Shown in pieces: positions 1-11,416 of a DNA stretch of 64,000 nucleotides. The first letter of the stretch is position 1. Each line of letters begins with the position of its first letter. Source of the stretch: Teratosphaeria epicoccoides. Its lineage: Eukaryota > Ascomycota > Dothideomycetes > Mycosphaerellales > Teratosphaeriaceae. A program made the position numbers and the translations under genes. The stretch lies in NCBI GenBank assembly GCA_021401465.1, contig JADDMT010000049.1:166880-230879 (forward strand). Reading direction: 5' to 3'. Under the pieces are notes generated by a model. That model did not search any database. It was not told the DNA's origin and saw only the letters and a list, made by a program, of their open reading frames with translations.

Positions 1-572
1 GCAAACGCCGCTATAGGAGTAGTTCGTAGTTACGGTAAAGCACAAGAGGGCGCTAAGCAGGTAGGCAAGTACCTCGTAGTACTTAGCCTGTAGCCTGTTT
101 ATAGTCGGAATACCTTTAGTAATCCCCTTGTCGCGCGTACCCTAGAAGTCATTAATGTTATAGCAGAGCTAGTTGTACTCGTTATACACCTCTTTAGGGA
201 GGTCTTGGCATTTTTGATGCTTGCTATTACAATTAACATAGTTGTAGTAGACACTACCCTCATTAAATCTGCTAACATAGATCTTAGCTACACTTCGGTT
301 AGTATAGGTCATGTATACCTCGCAGGTAGGGGACGCCTTACTAACACACAGAGGAGAGATTTATGCAGCCTAGCTCCTAAGGTTGTTAAGGCATCGTTAA
401 CATAAGCAACGATTGCGGGCAGAGCGAGTAGCGTCAAACTTAGTTTGTAGCATACGAGCTATTATTACTAAGATAAGTAGTTAATTAATCTTGATTGATT
501 GATTAAAGAAGAAGAAGCTCTAGTTTAGACACGTAGGCATAGCAAGGTAAAAGCTAAGCAAAGTAGAAGCAG

Positions 573-875
573 AGGTTAATGTTAGTGTTTTAGAACAGGA
601 AGTTTAGGAAAGCGACGAGGTTTTTATACCCTCTAACAGCCCCCCTGTTGCCTACTGCAACCGTTAAGCTAGTAACTTAAACTACATACGCAGAGTACCT
701 ACCTTTAGTTAACTTACATAGGGACTAAATAATGCAAGAACAGGTAACGCGGCTGTTACGCATGTACGCTAACTGTACTCATGCTAGTCTACTAGCATGA
801 AAATGTGACGAGACCTACGCTAGGAGCGCGCTCCTACTGTTTCGAGTAGTACGCGCAGAGTATCTGCATACATTC
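573..875 (+). repeat. Dispersed repeat B, left half (copy 1)
   Basis: The sequence from GTTAGTGTTTTAGAACAGG to the CATTC before the LTR is homologous to 61768-62063 in the right block. There it continues without interruption into the segment found here at 11422 onward, so an LTR element interrupts this repeat. Sequences left of its edge are unrelated in the two blocks. Family unknown; an old solo LTR is possible. Confidence 0.7.
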
Positions 876-1294
876 TGTCATAAGTGTCATAGAATTAGGG
901 TACTATAGCCTAAGTCATAACACATGTATAGAGGAAGGATCTGTCACGTAAGGACAGACACCTAGATCTGTAGGATTAGTCTACAGATCTATAGACCTAC
1001 ATAGAAGAAAGGATCTGTTATGTGAGGACAGACACCTAGGTCTATAGGGTTAGTCTATAGATCTACAGACATAGGTCTAACAGGTCTAGCGACAGATCTA
1101 ACAGAGCTGCTATACCTCTCTAGTATATAGGAATGGCTTCAGGCTAGGTAGTTAGGAGCTTCGTGCTTAATTCTTCTAGTTACCTTACTAGGTATAGTTA
1201 GTTACAAGGTTAATTGCTATTATTGATATTCTCTACTACTCTTTAAGTCTAACACCTAATCCCCTTCCTGCTATTAGCATCTACCCTTATGACA
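876..1294 (+). mobile_element. 5' LTR of the truncated chromovirus copy
   Basis: 419 bp from TGTCATAAG to CTTATGACA, so the ends form a perfect 9-bp terminal inverted repeat of the TG...CA type. The interior has two tandem copies of a ~74-bp subrepeat (around 915-1070), each able to form hairpins, for example AGATCTGTAG at 964-973 pairing with CTACAGATCT at 981-990. The sequence is identical to 4628-5046. Confidence 0.85.
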
Positions 1295-3652
1295 TTTTGA
1301 GCACTACTTCTAAGGAAGTATCAGGGGACTTATCAAGCGCTTAACGTACGCCTATGTCAAGTAGTTTAACATCTAGTAATAACAGTCAACTGACACTACG
1401 AGAACAAGTTGCTACTATACCTTAAATTACTTAGTAGCTCGAATCTATTCACCTTAGCGAGATAGCTCTAGCATCTGTTACAGGTTCGACTACTAGAAAC
1501 GGACACGGCAATAATGGCTTCAAGATAGGAAGCCCTATAGAGTTCATAGGATAACGATCTTAAGTTAAGATGTTTATCCTCTAATGCTAGTTAGCATTTA
1601 ACGTAGATACAGAACGATTTATAACACATCATAAGCAAATAATGTATATCGTCTCTTACCTAAAAGGACTAGCGTTTGAATTCATCTAGCCTTATCTATT
1701 AGATTATCTAGACTATGTCAGAAGCGTTAAAGCTAGGAAGACGACAACTAGGGAGATTCATAACTTAGACAAGTCCTTGTTTAAGGCATTACGCGAAGCG
1801 TTTAGGCTTAGTAATGAGTAACAAGAGGCCGAGAGAGCTCTCCTAGGAATCTAGCAGAAGGGTTCCGCTACTAAGTACTACGCGGACTTTCAGACCCTCT
1901 CTGCTCGAGTCGACTAGAATGATAACGCTTTAGCCGCTTAGTTCTACTAGGGACTAAATAAGACGGTTAAAGACGAAATTGCCCGAGGAGATTAGCTAAC
2001 GACATTCAAGGAAATGAGCAATCTCGCGATTAGGATCTATAATTGCATCTAGGAACAACAGCAAGAATAACAACACAGAAATCGCAGGCTAGCATAGGCT
2101 AACTATAAGGTCTAACAATTAGCACTAAAGTAGCGAAGCGATTACTATAGTCTCTAACTAATAGAGTTAGATGCGACTAAGGGACGTCCTAAGAATAGGC
2201 CCTAAGGAAAGCTACAGAAGGGCTCTCTTACCTAGAATAGTCCGAAGAAGCCATTTAACAAGAGTAACCTTAAGTGCTACAACTATAGAAAGAAAGGACA
2301 CTTTGCTCGCAAATGTTCTAGCAAGAAACAGCGTCATGAACTAGAATAGACAGAACAGGTTCATGTAACAACATTGGCGCCTAAGCAGACAGCTGCTACT
2401 ACTCAAGTACTAGACTATACCTTACTTACTTAGACTATGTGCTATGACGACGATTATCGGATTCACAAGAGTGACAAAGATAGTTCCGGATAGTACCCTA
2501 GCCGTAACAAGGCATAGTCTATCTGTGCGCTAAGGGGTACACCTTCTAATGTAGTAGTCCTAAGACAATAGGAGCTAACAGAAGAAGAAAGTTCTGACGA
2601 CAACTATGAGCTTGTCGAAGCTGTCATTCCTGATTCTGAGGAAGACAAGAGTACAGAAAGATAGGTCATGCTGCTACATGATATTAGACTTAATATCATC
2701 CGACTTATTCAGAACCATTAGGCTTAGGCTTACCTATGGATTAATAGAGCATAGCACATCAACTAGCTTTAATATGACGAACTAGCTAACAGCATGCGAC
2801 GACACCTAAGGAGACTACTAGTTGTAGCTTACCCTTACTCGCATTAGAAGATTGTCTAAGAGATTATACCGTTCGGAGTAGAGTTTACGCCCTAAGGAGG
2901 CTACTTTACCTATGAAGGTATTTAGGTTCTACGAACATTACAGCTCTAGGTTAACCGGTTAAAAATAGAGTACGCAAGAAACGCGCAGGAATAACGAGGC
3001 TAAGAGCAAGTACTACCTCTTAGCCTAATTAGTAGTAATGCTTAAAGAAGAATGAGCCGAGACTACACGATCCCTAGATTAGTCCGCGAAGACAGCTATT
3101 TAGGAAACAACTAGGTCCGCTGAAATTAGACCTACGGACAGACTAAACAGGGCTGCAACGATGTGCCGTAATTAGTGTCAGATACGCAGACATCCTTAGA
3201 GTATAGGTACACATTAACGAGACACTAGCCTAGGCCTTAATAGATTCAGGATGCATTAGAAGCTTCATGATGCCTAAATTCGCTAGGATGGCTAGGATAT
3301 AGCTACAGGCGAAGGCAAATACTTTCTCGCTATAAGCGATCGACAGAAAGCTAGTCACGTACAACCGAGGAGTAGTTAACAAGGAGACTAAGACAGTACC
3401 TCTACGGATAGGACGCTACTAAGAGATAGTCTAGTTCGACATCACGGAGTCGCCTGGCTCGGATGTAGTGCTAAGGTTACTATAGCTAAGGAATGCTAAC
3501 CCCTACCTCGACTAGAAGAACGAGAGGATCTAGTTCCTAGAACTCTTAAAATCGATACCTCTACCTGTAGTACACGACGTACTAGGCAAGATCGAGATAT
3601 GTGCTATGACTTCAAACGAGATAGTCGCTACTATCAAGGATCTAGAATAGGA
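1295..3652 (+). pseudogene. Truncated gag-protease relic (duplicate copy)
   Basis: The gag region is readable in one frame with TAG interruptions. It includes a CCHC zinc knuckle at about 2273-2317, now reading CYNYRKKGHFARKC (second Cys to Tyr, Gly to Arg), and an aspartic-protease active-site remnant LIDSGC near 3238. The copy ends at the duplication junction 3652, before reverse transcriptase. It cannot encode a working protein. Confidence 0.85.
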
Positions 3653-4110
3653 TAAAGGTCTTAACCCTAATAATTAACACCTTTAAGATCTTCTATGCTA
3701 AGTCTATAATTAGACCTATGCAAACGTTTTTGCCTGTTAGTAGAGAGTCGAAGCAAACGCCGCTATAGGAGTAGTTCGTAGTTACGGTAAAGCACAAGAG
3801 GGCGCTAAGCAGGTAGGCAAGTACCTCGTAGTACTTAGCCTGTAGCCTGTTTATAGTCGGAATACCTTTAGTAATCCCCTTGTCGCGCGTACCCTAGAAG
3901 TCATTAATGTTATAGCAGAGCTAGTTGTACTCGTTATACACCTCTTTAGGGAGGTCTTGGCATTTTTGATGCTTGCTATTACAATTAACATAGTTGTAGT
4001 AGACACTACCCTCATTAAATCTGCTAACATAGATCTTAGCTACACTTCGGTTAGTATAGGTCATGTATACCTCGCAGGTAGGGGACGCCTTACTAACACA
4101 CAGAGGAGAG
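3653..4110 (-). pseudogene. RIP-degraded minus-strand ORF relic, unrecognised protein
   Basis: Read on the minus strand from about 4110 down through the spacer to 3653, one frame stays open for roughly 150 codons apart from three TAG codons that RIP could have made from CAG or TGG. The readable peptide is Tyr/Asn/Cys-rich, with segments such as VAKIYVSRFNEGSVYY, GIPTINRLQAKYYEVLAYLL and TGKNVCIGLIIDLA. The frame crosses the 3752/3753 boundary smoothly and stops abruptly at 3653, so the spacer was part of the same gene and the duplication junction truncated it. I do not recognise the family; a transposon accessory protein or a dead host gene are both possible. The upstream copy (minus strand, about 358 to 1) is cut by the window edge. 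Confidence 0.45.
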
Positions 4111-4324
4111 ATTTATGCAGCCTAGCTCCTAAGGTTGTTAAGGCATCGTTAACATAAGCAACGATTGCGGGCAGAGCGAGTAGCGTCAAACTTAGTTTGT
4201 AGCATACGAGCTATTATTACTAAGATAAGTAGTTAATTAATCTTGATTGATTGATTAAAGAAGAAGAAGCTCTAGTTTAGACACGTAGGCATAGCAAGGT
4301 AAAAGCTAAGCAAAGTAGAAGCAG

Positions 4325-4627
4325 AGGTTAATGTTAGTGTTTTAGAACAGGAAGTTTAGGAAAGCGACGAGGTTTTTATACCCTCTAACAGCCCCCCTGT
4401 TGCCTACTGCAACCGTTAAGCTAGTAACTTAAACTACATACGCAGAGTACCTACCTTTAGTTAACTTACATAGGGACTAAATAATGCAAGAACAGGTAAC
4501 GCGGCTGTTACGCATGTACGCTAACTGTACTCATGCTAGTCTACTAGCATGAAAATGTGACGAGACCTACGCTAGGAGCGCGCTCCTACTGTTTCGAGTA
4601 GTACGCGCAGAGTATCTGCATACATTC
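4325..4627 (+). repeat. Dispersed repeat B, left half (copy 2, ends in target duplication)
   Basis: Identical to 573-875 through the tandem duplication. It ends with CATTC at 4623-4627, which is repeated directly after the 3' LTR at 11417-11421. This is the 5-bp target-site duplication of the chromovirus. Confidence 0.75.
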
Positions 4628-5046
4628 TGTCATAAGTGTCATAGAATTAGGGTACTATAGCCTAAGTCATAACACATGTATAGAGGAAGGATCTGTCACG
4701 TAAGGACAGACACCTAGATCTGTAGGATTAGTCTACAGATCTATAGACCTACATAGAAGAAAGGATCTGTTATGTGAGGACAGACACCTAGGTCTATAGG
4801 GTTAGTCTATAGATCTACAGACATAGGTCTAACAGGTCTAGCGACAGATCTAACAGAGCTGCTATACCTCTCTAGTATATAGGAATGGCTTCAGGCTAGG
4901 TAGTTAGGAGCTTCGTGCTTAATTCTTCTAGTTACCTTACTAGGTATAGTTAGTTACAAGGTTAATTGCTATTATTGATATTCTCTACTACTCTTTAAGT
5001 CTAACACCTAATCCCCTTCCTGCTATTAGCATCTACCCTTATGACA
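4628..5046 (+). repeat. 5' LTR of the full-length chromovirus
   Basis: 419 bp with perfect 9-bp inverted ends and two ~74-bp hairpin-forming subrepeats. It is preceded directly by the CATTC target duplication. Confidence 0.92.
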
Positions 5047-5149
5047 TTTTGAGCACTACTTCTAAGGAAGTATCAGGGGACTTATCAAGCGCTTAACGTA
5101 CGCCTATGTCAAGTAGTTTAACATCTAGTAATAACAGTCAACTGACACT

Positions 5150-7404
5150 ACGAGAACAAGTTGCTACTATACCTTAAATTACTTAGTAGCTCGAATCTAT
5201 TCACCTTAGCGAGATAGCTCTAGCATCTGTTACAGGTTCGACTACTAGAAACGGACACGGCAATAATGGCTTCAAGATAGGAAGCCCTATAGAGTTCATA
5301 GGATAACGATCTTAAGTTAAGATGTTTATCCTCTAATGCTAGTTAGCATTTAACGTAGATACAGAACGATTTATAACACATCATAAGCAAATAATGTATA
5401 TCGTCTCTTACCTAAAAGGACTAGCGTTTGAATTCATCTAGCCTTATCTATTAGATTATCTAGACTATGTCAGAAGCGTTAAAGCTAGGAAGACGACAAC
5501 TAGGGAGATTCATAACTTAGACAAGTCCTTGTTTAAGGCATTACGCGAAGCGTTTAGGCTTAGTAATGAGTAACAAGAGGCCGAGAGAGCTCTCCTAGGA
5601 ATCTAGCAGAAGGGTTCCGCTACTAAGTACTACGCGGACTTTCAGACCCTCTCTGCTCGAGTCGACTAGAATGATAACGCTTTAGCCGCTTAGTTCTACT
5701 AGGGACTAAATAAGACGGTTAAAGACGAAATTGCCCGAGGAGATTAGCTAACGACATTCAAGGAAATGAGCAATCTCGCGATTAGGATCTATAATTGCAT
5801 CTAGGAACAACAGCAAGAATAACAACACAGAAATCGCAGGCTAGCATAGGCTAACTATAAGGTCTAACAATTAGCACTAAAGTAGCGAAGCGATTACTAT
5901 AGTCTCTAACTAATAGAGTTAGATGCGACTAAGGGACGTCCTAAGAATAGGCCCTAAGGAAAGCTACAGAAGGGCTCTCTTACCTAGAATAGTCCGAAGA
6001 AGCCATTTAACAAGAGTAACCTTAAGTGCTACAACTATAGAAAGAAAGGACACTTTGCTCGCAAATGTTCTAGCAAGAAACAGCGTCATGAACTAGAATA
6101 GACAGAACAGGTTCATGTAACAACATTGGCGCCTAAGCAGACAGCTGCTACTACTCAAGTACTAGACTATACCTTACTTACTTAGACTATGTGCTATGAC
6201 GACGATTATCGGATTCACAAGAGTGACAAAGATAGTTCCGGATAGTACCCTAGCCGTAACAAGGCATAGTCTATCTGTGCGCTAAGGGGTACACCTTCTA
6301 ATGTAGTAGTCCTAAGACAATAGGAGCTAACAGAAGAAGAAAGTTCTGACGACAACTATGAGCTTGTCGAAGCTGTCATTCCTGATTCTGAGGAAGACAA
6401 GAGTACAGAAAGATAGGTCATGCTGCTACATGATATTAGACTTAATATCATCCGACTTATTCAGAACCATTAGGCTTAGGCTTACCTATGGATTAATAGA
6501 GCATAGCACATCAACTAGCTTTAATATGACGAACTAGCTAACAGCATGCGACGACACCTAAGGAGACTACTAGTTGTAGCTTACCCTTACTCGCATTAGA
6601 AGATTGTCTAAGAGATTATACCGTTCGGAGTAGAGTTTACGCCCTAAGGAGGCTACTTTACCTATGAAGGTATTTAGGTTCTACGAACATTACAGCTCTA
6701 GGTTAACCGGTTAAAAATAGAGTACGCAAGAAACGCGCAGGAATAACGAGGCTAAGAGCAAGTACTACCTCTTAGCCTAATTAGTAGTAATGCTTAAAGA
6801 AGAATGAGCCGAGACTACACGATCCCTAGATTAGTCCGCGAAGACAGCTATTTAGGAAACAACTAGGTCCGCTGAAATTAGACCTACGGACAGACTAAAC
6901 AGGGCTGCAACGATGTGCCGTAATTAGTGTCAGATACGCAGACATCCTTAGAGTATAGGTACACATTAACGAGACACTAGCCTAGGCCTTAATAGATTCA
7001 GGATGCATTAGAAGCTTCATGATGCCTAAATTCGCTAGGATGGCTAGGATATAGCTACAGGCGAAGGCAAATACTTTCTCGCTATAAGCGATCGACAGAA
7101 AGCTAGTCACGTACAACCGAGGAGTAGTTAACAAGGAGACTAAGACAGTACCTCTACGGATAGGACGCTACTAAGAGATAGTCTAGTTCGACATCACGGA
7201 GTCGCCTGGCTCGGATGTAGTGCTAAGGTTACTATAGCTAAGGAATGCTAACCCCTACCTCGACTAGAAGAACGAGAGGATCTAGTTCCTAGAACTCTTA
7301 AAATCGATACCTCTACCTGTAGTACACGACGTACTAGGCAAGATCGAGATATGTGCTATGACTTCAAACGAGATAGTCGCTACTATCAAGGATCTAGAAT
7401 AGGA
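5150..7404 (+). pseudogene. gag and protease relic of the chromovirus
   Basis: One frame reads through a gag-like core (KMFIL, LAFNVDTERF, MYIVSYLKG) at about 5320-5430, then a charged region and a zinc knuckle at about 6025-6069 (C-x2-Y-x4-H-x4-C, where the family has C-x2-C-x4-H-x4-C). A protease remnant ALIDSGC-x-RSFM follows near 6990. The stops are almost all TAG or TAA at positions where Gln or Trp fits. The family role is particle assembly and polyprotein processing; this copy is non-functional. Confidence 0.88.
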
Positions 7405-10330
7405 AGTATATGTCCTATAGGTTAAAGTAACATAGTCTGAAGTCAAAGTCGAGTTCATAGTTCCTGATGAGTATAAAGAGTTCGCTACTCTTTTTGAGGA
7501 AGAACCTAACTAAGAGGCTCTGCTAGAACACTAGGAGTAGGACTACGAGATACCCTTACTTCTAGGCAGAACGCTAACGAAGTAACTAGTTTGCCTATTG
7601 TTAGCAGCTAAACTAGAAATTCTCCGGAAATACCTTAAAGATAACCTCTAGAAAGGCTTCATTCGCGAATTGTAGTTACCTACAGGGTACCTGATCCTGT
7701 TTGTCCCTAAGGGAGAAGACGACTAGCGACATTATGTCGACTATTATAGATTAAACGACATTATAATAAAGAACAGTTATCTACTTCCTTTGCTTTCTAA
7801 ATTGTAGGATTGCCTACAAGGAGTAGTATAGTTCTTGAAGTTCGATATACTAGGAGCGTATAACTGAATTCAAATCAAGGAAGGCAAAGAATAGAAGCTA
7901 CATTCTAAACTAGGTTTAGATACTACGAGTATATAGTCATGCTATTTAGGTTGACGAACGCCCTAGCTACATAGTAGGCATTTATTAATAATGTGCTACA
8001 AGAGTACCTTAATGTCTTTGTAGTTATATACTTAGATAATATCCTTGTCTACTCACGAATAATCGAAGAACATAGGACTTACGTACGTAAGGTACTTTAG
8101 AAACTCTAGGACTACAAGCTAAAGGCTAAAGCTTAGAAGAGCGAGTTTCATAAGCAAGAAGTCTAATTCCTCGGCTATGTAGTAGCCTAGGACGGAATCA
8201 AAATAGACACTAAGAAGGTTAAAGTCATGAAGGAGTAGCCTACGCTAACTAATGTTAAGGAAGTATAGTCTTTCCTTAGGTTCGCTAACTTCTACTAAAG
8301 GTTCATCGCGAACTACTTGAAGATCACAGCACTACTTACGACCCTTACTACGAAGGATACACTATTTGTGTAGGACGACGCCTAACGGAATGCCTTTAAG
8401 GAACTTAAGTAACGATTTACAGATTAGCTAATCTTGCTTATGTTCGACCCTAATAAGCCTATTATAGTCGAGACTAATGCCTCTAACATAGCACTTAGAG
8501 CATGCTTAAGTTAACTAGGACTAAGTAGACGACTACAGCTAGTCGCCTACTACTTAAGGAAGCTGTCTAGACCTAAGCTCCGCTACGACATCTATGACAA
8601 AGAGCTTCTAGCTATAGTAGACGCCTACAAGGCATGGCGAGTCTACTTAGAAGGACCTAAACACTAGGTTATAGTCTACACGGACTACAAGAACTTACAA
8701 TACTTTACTACGACGAAAGAGTTAAATTAATAACAAGTCCGATAGAGTAAAGAACTCTCTAGCTTTAACTGTAAGATTGTCTATCGTAAGGGATCTAATA
8801 ACGCACGCGCCGATGTACTTAGTCGTCAGACTAACTACATGAAGGGCATAAAGAGGGAGAAACATGCTATTCTCTAGGAGAATAGCGATAGCACGCTTAG
8901 AGTCAACTAACTCGCGGCTATAGCTATCGCATAGACTAGTAAATTCTAGGACGATCTAAAGAATACACTTGTCTACGATCTGACTATAATCGCTGTCCGT
9001 AACAACATTGACAGACAAGAGAACTAGGAAGACGAAGATAGAGTACTTCTCTTCTAAGGATTAGTATACATGCTAACATCCTTACGTTTAGAGCTACTAC
9101 GCCTCTAACATGACGTTCCTTAGGCAGGATACCTAGGAGTGTCTAAAATGAAGCAAATTCTCTAGTAAGAATATTACTTCCCTAAGATAGGCAAAGTAAT
9201 TAAGGACTATGTCTGTTAATGTGTAACTTACTAACAGAGTAAGCACGACTATTATAAACTATATAGGCTACTACAACTGCTAAAGGTACCCTAACAGCCA
9301 TAGGAATCGCTCGCTAGAGACTTTATCGTTAAACTACCCTAGTTAAGAGAACCTGCCACGAATAAGTTCTTTAATAGAATCATGGTAGTAGTCGACTAAT
9401 TTACTAAGTTCAGAAAGTTTATTCTGTACTGCGAAGACTTTAAGACCGAAGATATTACACATGTCTTCATCAAGTAGGTAGTAGCATTACATAGCATGCT
9501 ACAAGACCTAGTAACAGACTAAGGATCTGTGTTTACCTCTAACTTTTAGAAGGCCCTAATAAGACAATTCTAGGTCAAGCATTAACTTAGTACTTCCTTC
9601 TACCCTTAGACAGATAGGCAGACGGAACGTCTAAATCAGACGCTAGAATAGTACCTCTAATCCTATATTAATAGGGATTAGAACAACTAGGTAGAGTTAC
9701 TACTAATAGCATAACTCGTATATAATAGTACGCTAGTAGAGTCGACAGGACTCTCGCTATTCTAGATAGCGTATAGATTAGCTATAGAAGACATTCTAGA
9801 CAGCTTAACTAGTAATCTAAACCTAGTAGCACTTAGGCAGGTAGAATACCTCTGCTAACTACAAACCGAAGCATGACTTAACCTGTAGTTCTATTAACAG
9901 AACATGGCATAGTACGCAAATTGTAAAAGAATTAAGGGACTAATTCTTAAGGAGGGGGACAAGGTGTATCTCCTCTGCCATAACATCAAATTAGACAAGC
10001 CAAGTAAAAAAGTAGACGCTATGAAACTAGGACTATTCTAGATTAAGACTAAGAAAGGACTAGTCAATTTTGAATTATAGCTACCTAAGCAGATAAGAAT
10101 ATACCCTATGTTCTATATCTCTCTGCTAGAACTAGTAGCGCTAGACGCTACACTATAAATAGAACCTTTACTACTTAACCCTAAGGTCGAAGAACTAGAG
10201 TACACTGTCGAGAAGATTGTTGACACTTGCTAGGTAGATAGACAGCAAGAGTACTTAGTAAAATGGGAAGGATACAGTAGTACTAAGAATACCTAGGAAC
10301 CCCTAGAATACCTACAAAACTGTTAGTAAA
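7405..10330 (+). pseudogene. pol relic: RT, RNase H, integrase, chromodomain
   Basis: Readable pieces in one frame, in order. Reverse transcriptase: GFIRE near 7656, DYYRLN near 7740, FDILGAYN near 7850, and the catalytic box at 8029-8040 reading YLDN where the family has YLDD. RNase H: ETNASNIALRACLS near 8470, with the first Asp now Asn. Integrase: DFIVKLP and MVVVD near 9320-9400, a VTD remnant near 9510, and DRQTERLNQTLE near 9620. The last domain, at about 10200-10320, reads VEKIVD...QEYLVKWEGYSS...EPLEYLQN, a chromodomain, which places the element among the chromoviruses that target heterochromatin. Many TAG codons plus changed catalytic residues make it inactive. Confidence 0.93.
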
Positions 10331-10524
10331 AGATACGGAGTTTTAAGCGGAAAACAAACCTAAGAAGAACTTCATAAACTACAACTAGGCCCCTACAGGA
10401 CGCTATTAACAGGCTCGGCTACTACACTATCCAGGAAACCCTAATACGATGCGTTAGTAAAACTGTCTATTACACTCTATGTTATAGGACTAAGCGCAAG
10501 ACCTGCCGAAGGATCTAGGTTAAG

Positions 10525-10830
10525 GAGGAGTTTAGTCTGCTAAAGAGCCTGCTCTTTAGCCTCGTCCTCCCTAATCTCACGCTCCTTAAGAGCACGACTA
10601 TCCTTGACCTTATAGTTAACCGCATCTAACTGTTTCTGAAGACACATCTCCTTTACATGCGCCTCTATTATCTTCTACGAAGCCTCTATAAGGGCAGCCT
10701 TCGCATAATCGAGATTAGTAATTAGTCTTTTCTGCTAATTGCCTAACCTTTTCTATTTAACCTCTGTTACCTTTACGTCGTAACTCTGATAGTTGCTAGA
10801 GTAATAGTGCGAACATTTTCCTAAGGAAAT
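10525..10830 (-). pseudogene. Antisense coiled-coil ORF relic inside the chromovirus
   Basis: Between the chromodomain and the 3' LTR, the minus strand has a frame open for over 90 codons apart from a few TAG codons at likely Gln/Trp sites. It includes an uninterrupted 44-codon run (about 10534-10665). The peptide is a charged heptad-like helix, with segments such as KAALIEAS, KIIEAHVKEMCLQKQLDAV and ALKEREIREDEAKEQAL. It is antisense to gag-pol. The function is unknown; that it is an accessory protein of this retrotransposon lineage is inference. Confidence 0.5.
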
Positions 10831-11056
10831 GTGTACTTGACAAACGAGCTTTAGCTCTTAACACTAAGTACAAGACTTTATGCTTTCCTTGCCCTAACGA
10901 TAGATTTGATTTACGCGGCATTTGCGTTTCTGCGTTAAAGGGGCGTTAGTGTCAAGGATGACACAGGGTAGTAACATAGAAAGAGAAGACATTACTACAT
11001 AAAGAGAATAGCAAGAGAAACCCCGCACTAATAAGGTAGCTTAGGGACAAGCTAGG

Positions 11057-11071
11057 CTAAGAGGGGGATAG
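11057..11071 (+). other. Polypurine tract
   Basis: A purine run, TAAGAGGGGGATAG, abuts the 3' LTR start (TGTCATAAG at 11072). This is the expected site of plus-strand priming in LTR retrotransposons. Confidence 0.7.
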
Positions 11072-11416
11072 TGTCATAAGAGTCATAGATTAGAACACTA
11101 TAGCATAAGTCATAACACATGCATAGAGGAAAGGATCTGTTACGTAAGGACAGACACCTAGATCTATAGGGTTAGTCTACAGATCTATAGACATAGGTCT
11201 AATAGGTCTAGCGACAGATCTAACAGAGCTACTATACCTCTCTAGTATATAGGAATAGCTTTAGGCTAGGTAGTTAGGAGCTTCGTGCTTAATTCTTCTA
11301 GTTACCTTACTAGGTATAGTTAGTTACAAGGTTAATTACTATTGTCAATATTCTTTACTACTCTTTAAGTCTAATACCTAATCCCCTTCCTGCTATTAGC
11401 ATCTACCCTTATGACA
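11072..11416 (+). repeat. 3' LTR of the full-length chromovirus
   Basis: 345 bp with the same TGTCATAAG/CTTATGACA ends as the 5' LTR but only one of the ~74-bp subrepeats. It is followed by the CATTC target duplication. Confidence 0.92.

Larger units (their letters stand above)
1..3652 (+). repeat. Direct repeat copy 1 (identical to 3753-7404)
   Basis: Every stretch I compared between 1-3652 and 3753-7404 is identical, at an offset of 3752. Identity stops after the shared TCTAGAATAGGA at 3641-3652/7393-7404. The unit includes a minus-strand relic ORF, part of an older dispersed repeat, an LTR, gag and protease. It therefore copies flank plus element and is not a second transposon insertion. 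A 100-bp spacer (3653-3752) separates the copies. The left edge is cut by the window start. Confidence 0.95.
3753..7404 (+). repeat. Direct repeat copy 2 (identical to 1-3652)
   Basis: Second copy of the 3.65-kb unit. It continues without a break into the rest of the chromovirus pol region (7405 onward), so this copy belongs to the complete element and the upstream copy is the truncated one. Confidence 0.95.
4628..11416 (+). mobile_element. Full-length Ty3/gypsy chromovirus, RIP-inactivated
   Basis: A 6.79-kb LTR retrotransposon. The 5' LTR is 4628-5046 and the 3' LTR is 11072-11416, both TGTCATAAG...CTTATGACA and flanked by CATTC direct repeats (4623-4627 and 11417-11421). The internal domain order is gag with zinc knuckle, protease, reverse transcriptase, RNase H, integrase, chromodomain, which is the order of Ty3/gypsy chromoviruses. 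A polypurine tract (AAGAGGGGGATAG) precedes the 3' LTR. An uninterrupted target paralogue at 62059 in the right block confirms the insertion. Dozens of TAG/TAA codons mean it is dead. The 3' LTR has one subrepeat where the 5' LTR has two, so the LTRs have diverged by subrepeat loss or gain as well as by mutation. Confidence 0.95.

Noticed and set aside
205..405. 66-aa plus-strand ORF, repeated at 3957-4157
   Set aside because: It starts at TTG, has no motif, lies opposite a better minus-strand relic frame, and is duplicated only because the region is duplicated.
876..1294. CRISPR-like spaced repeats
   Set aside because: The repeated units are LTR subrepeats with hairpins in a fungal retrotransposon; there are no spacers and no cas genes.
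1484..1500. tRNA B-box-like GGTTCGACTAC in the transposon
   Set aside because: It lies within the gag reading frame, and no cloverleaf or A-box was found nearby. No tRNA or rRNA gene was seen in the window.
3653..3752. Telomere-like TTAACCCTAA in the duplication spacer
   Set aside because: Only a single unit. There is no tandem array, and the spacer reads as part of a relic ORF.
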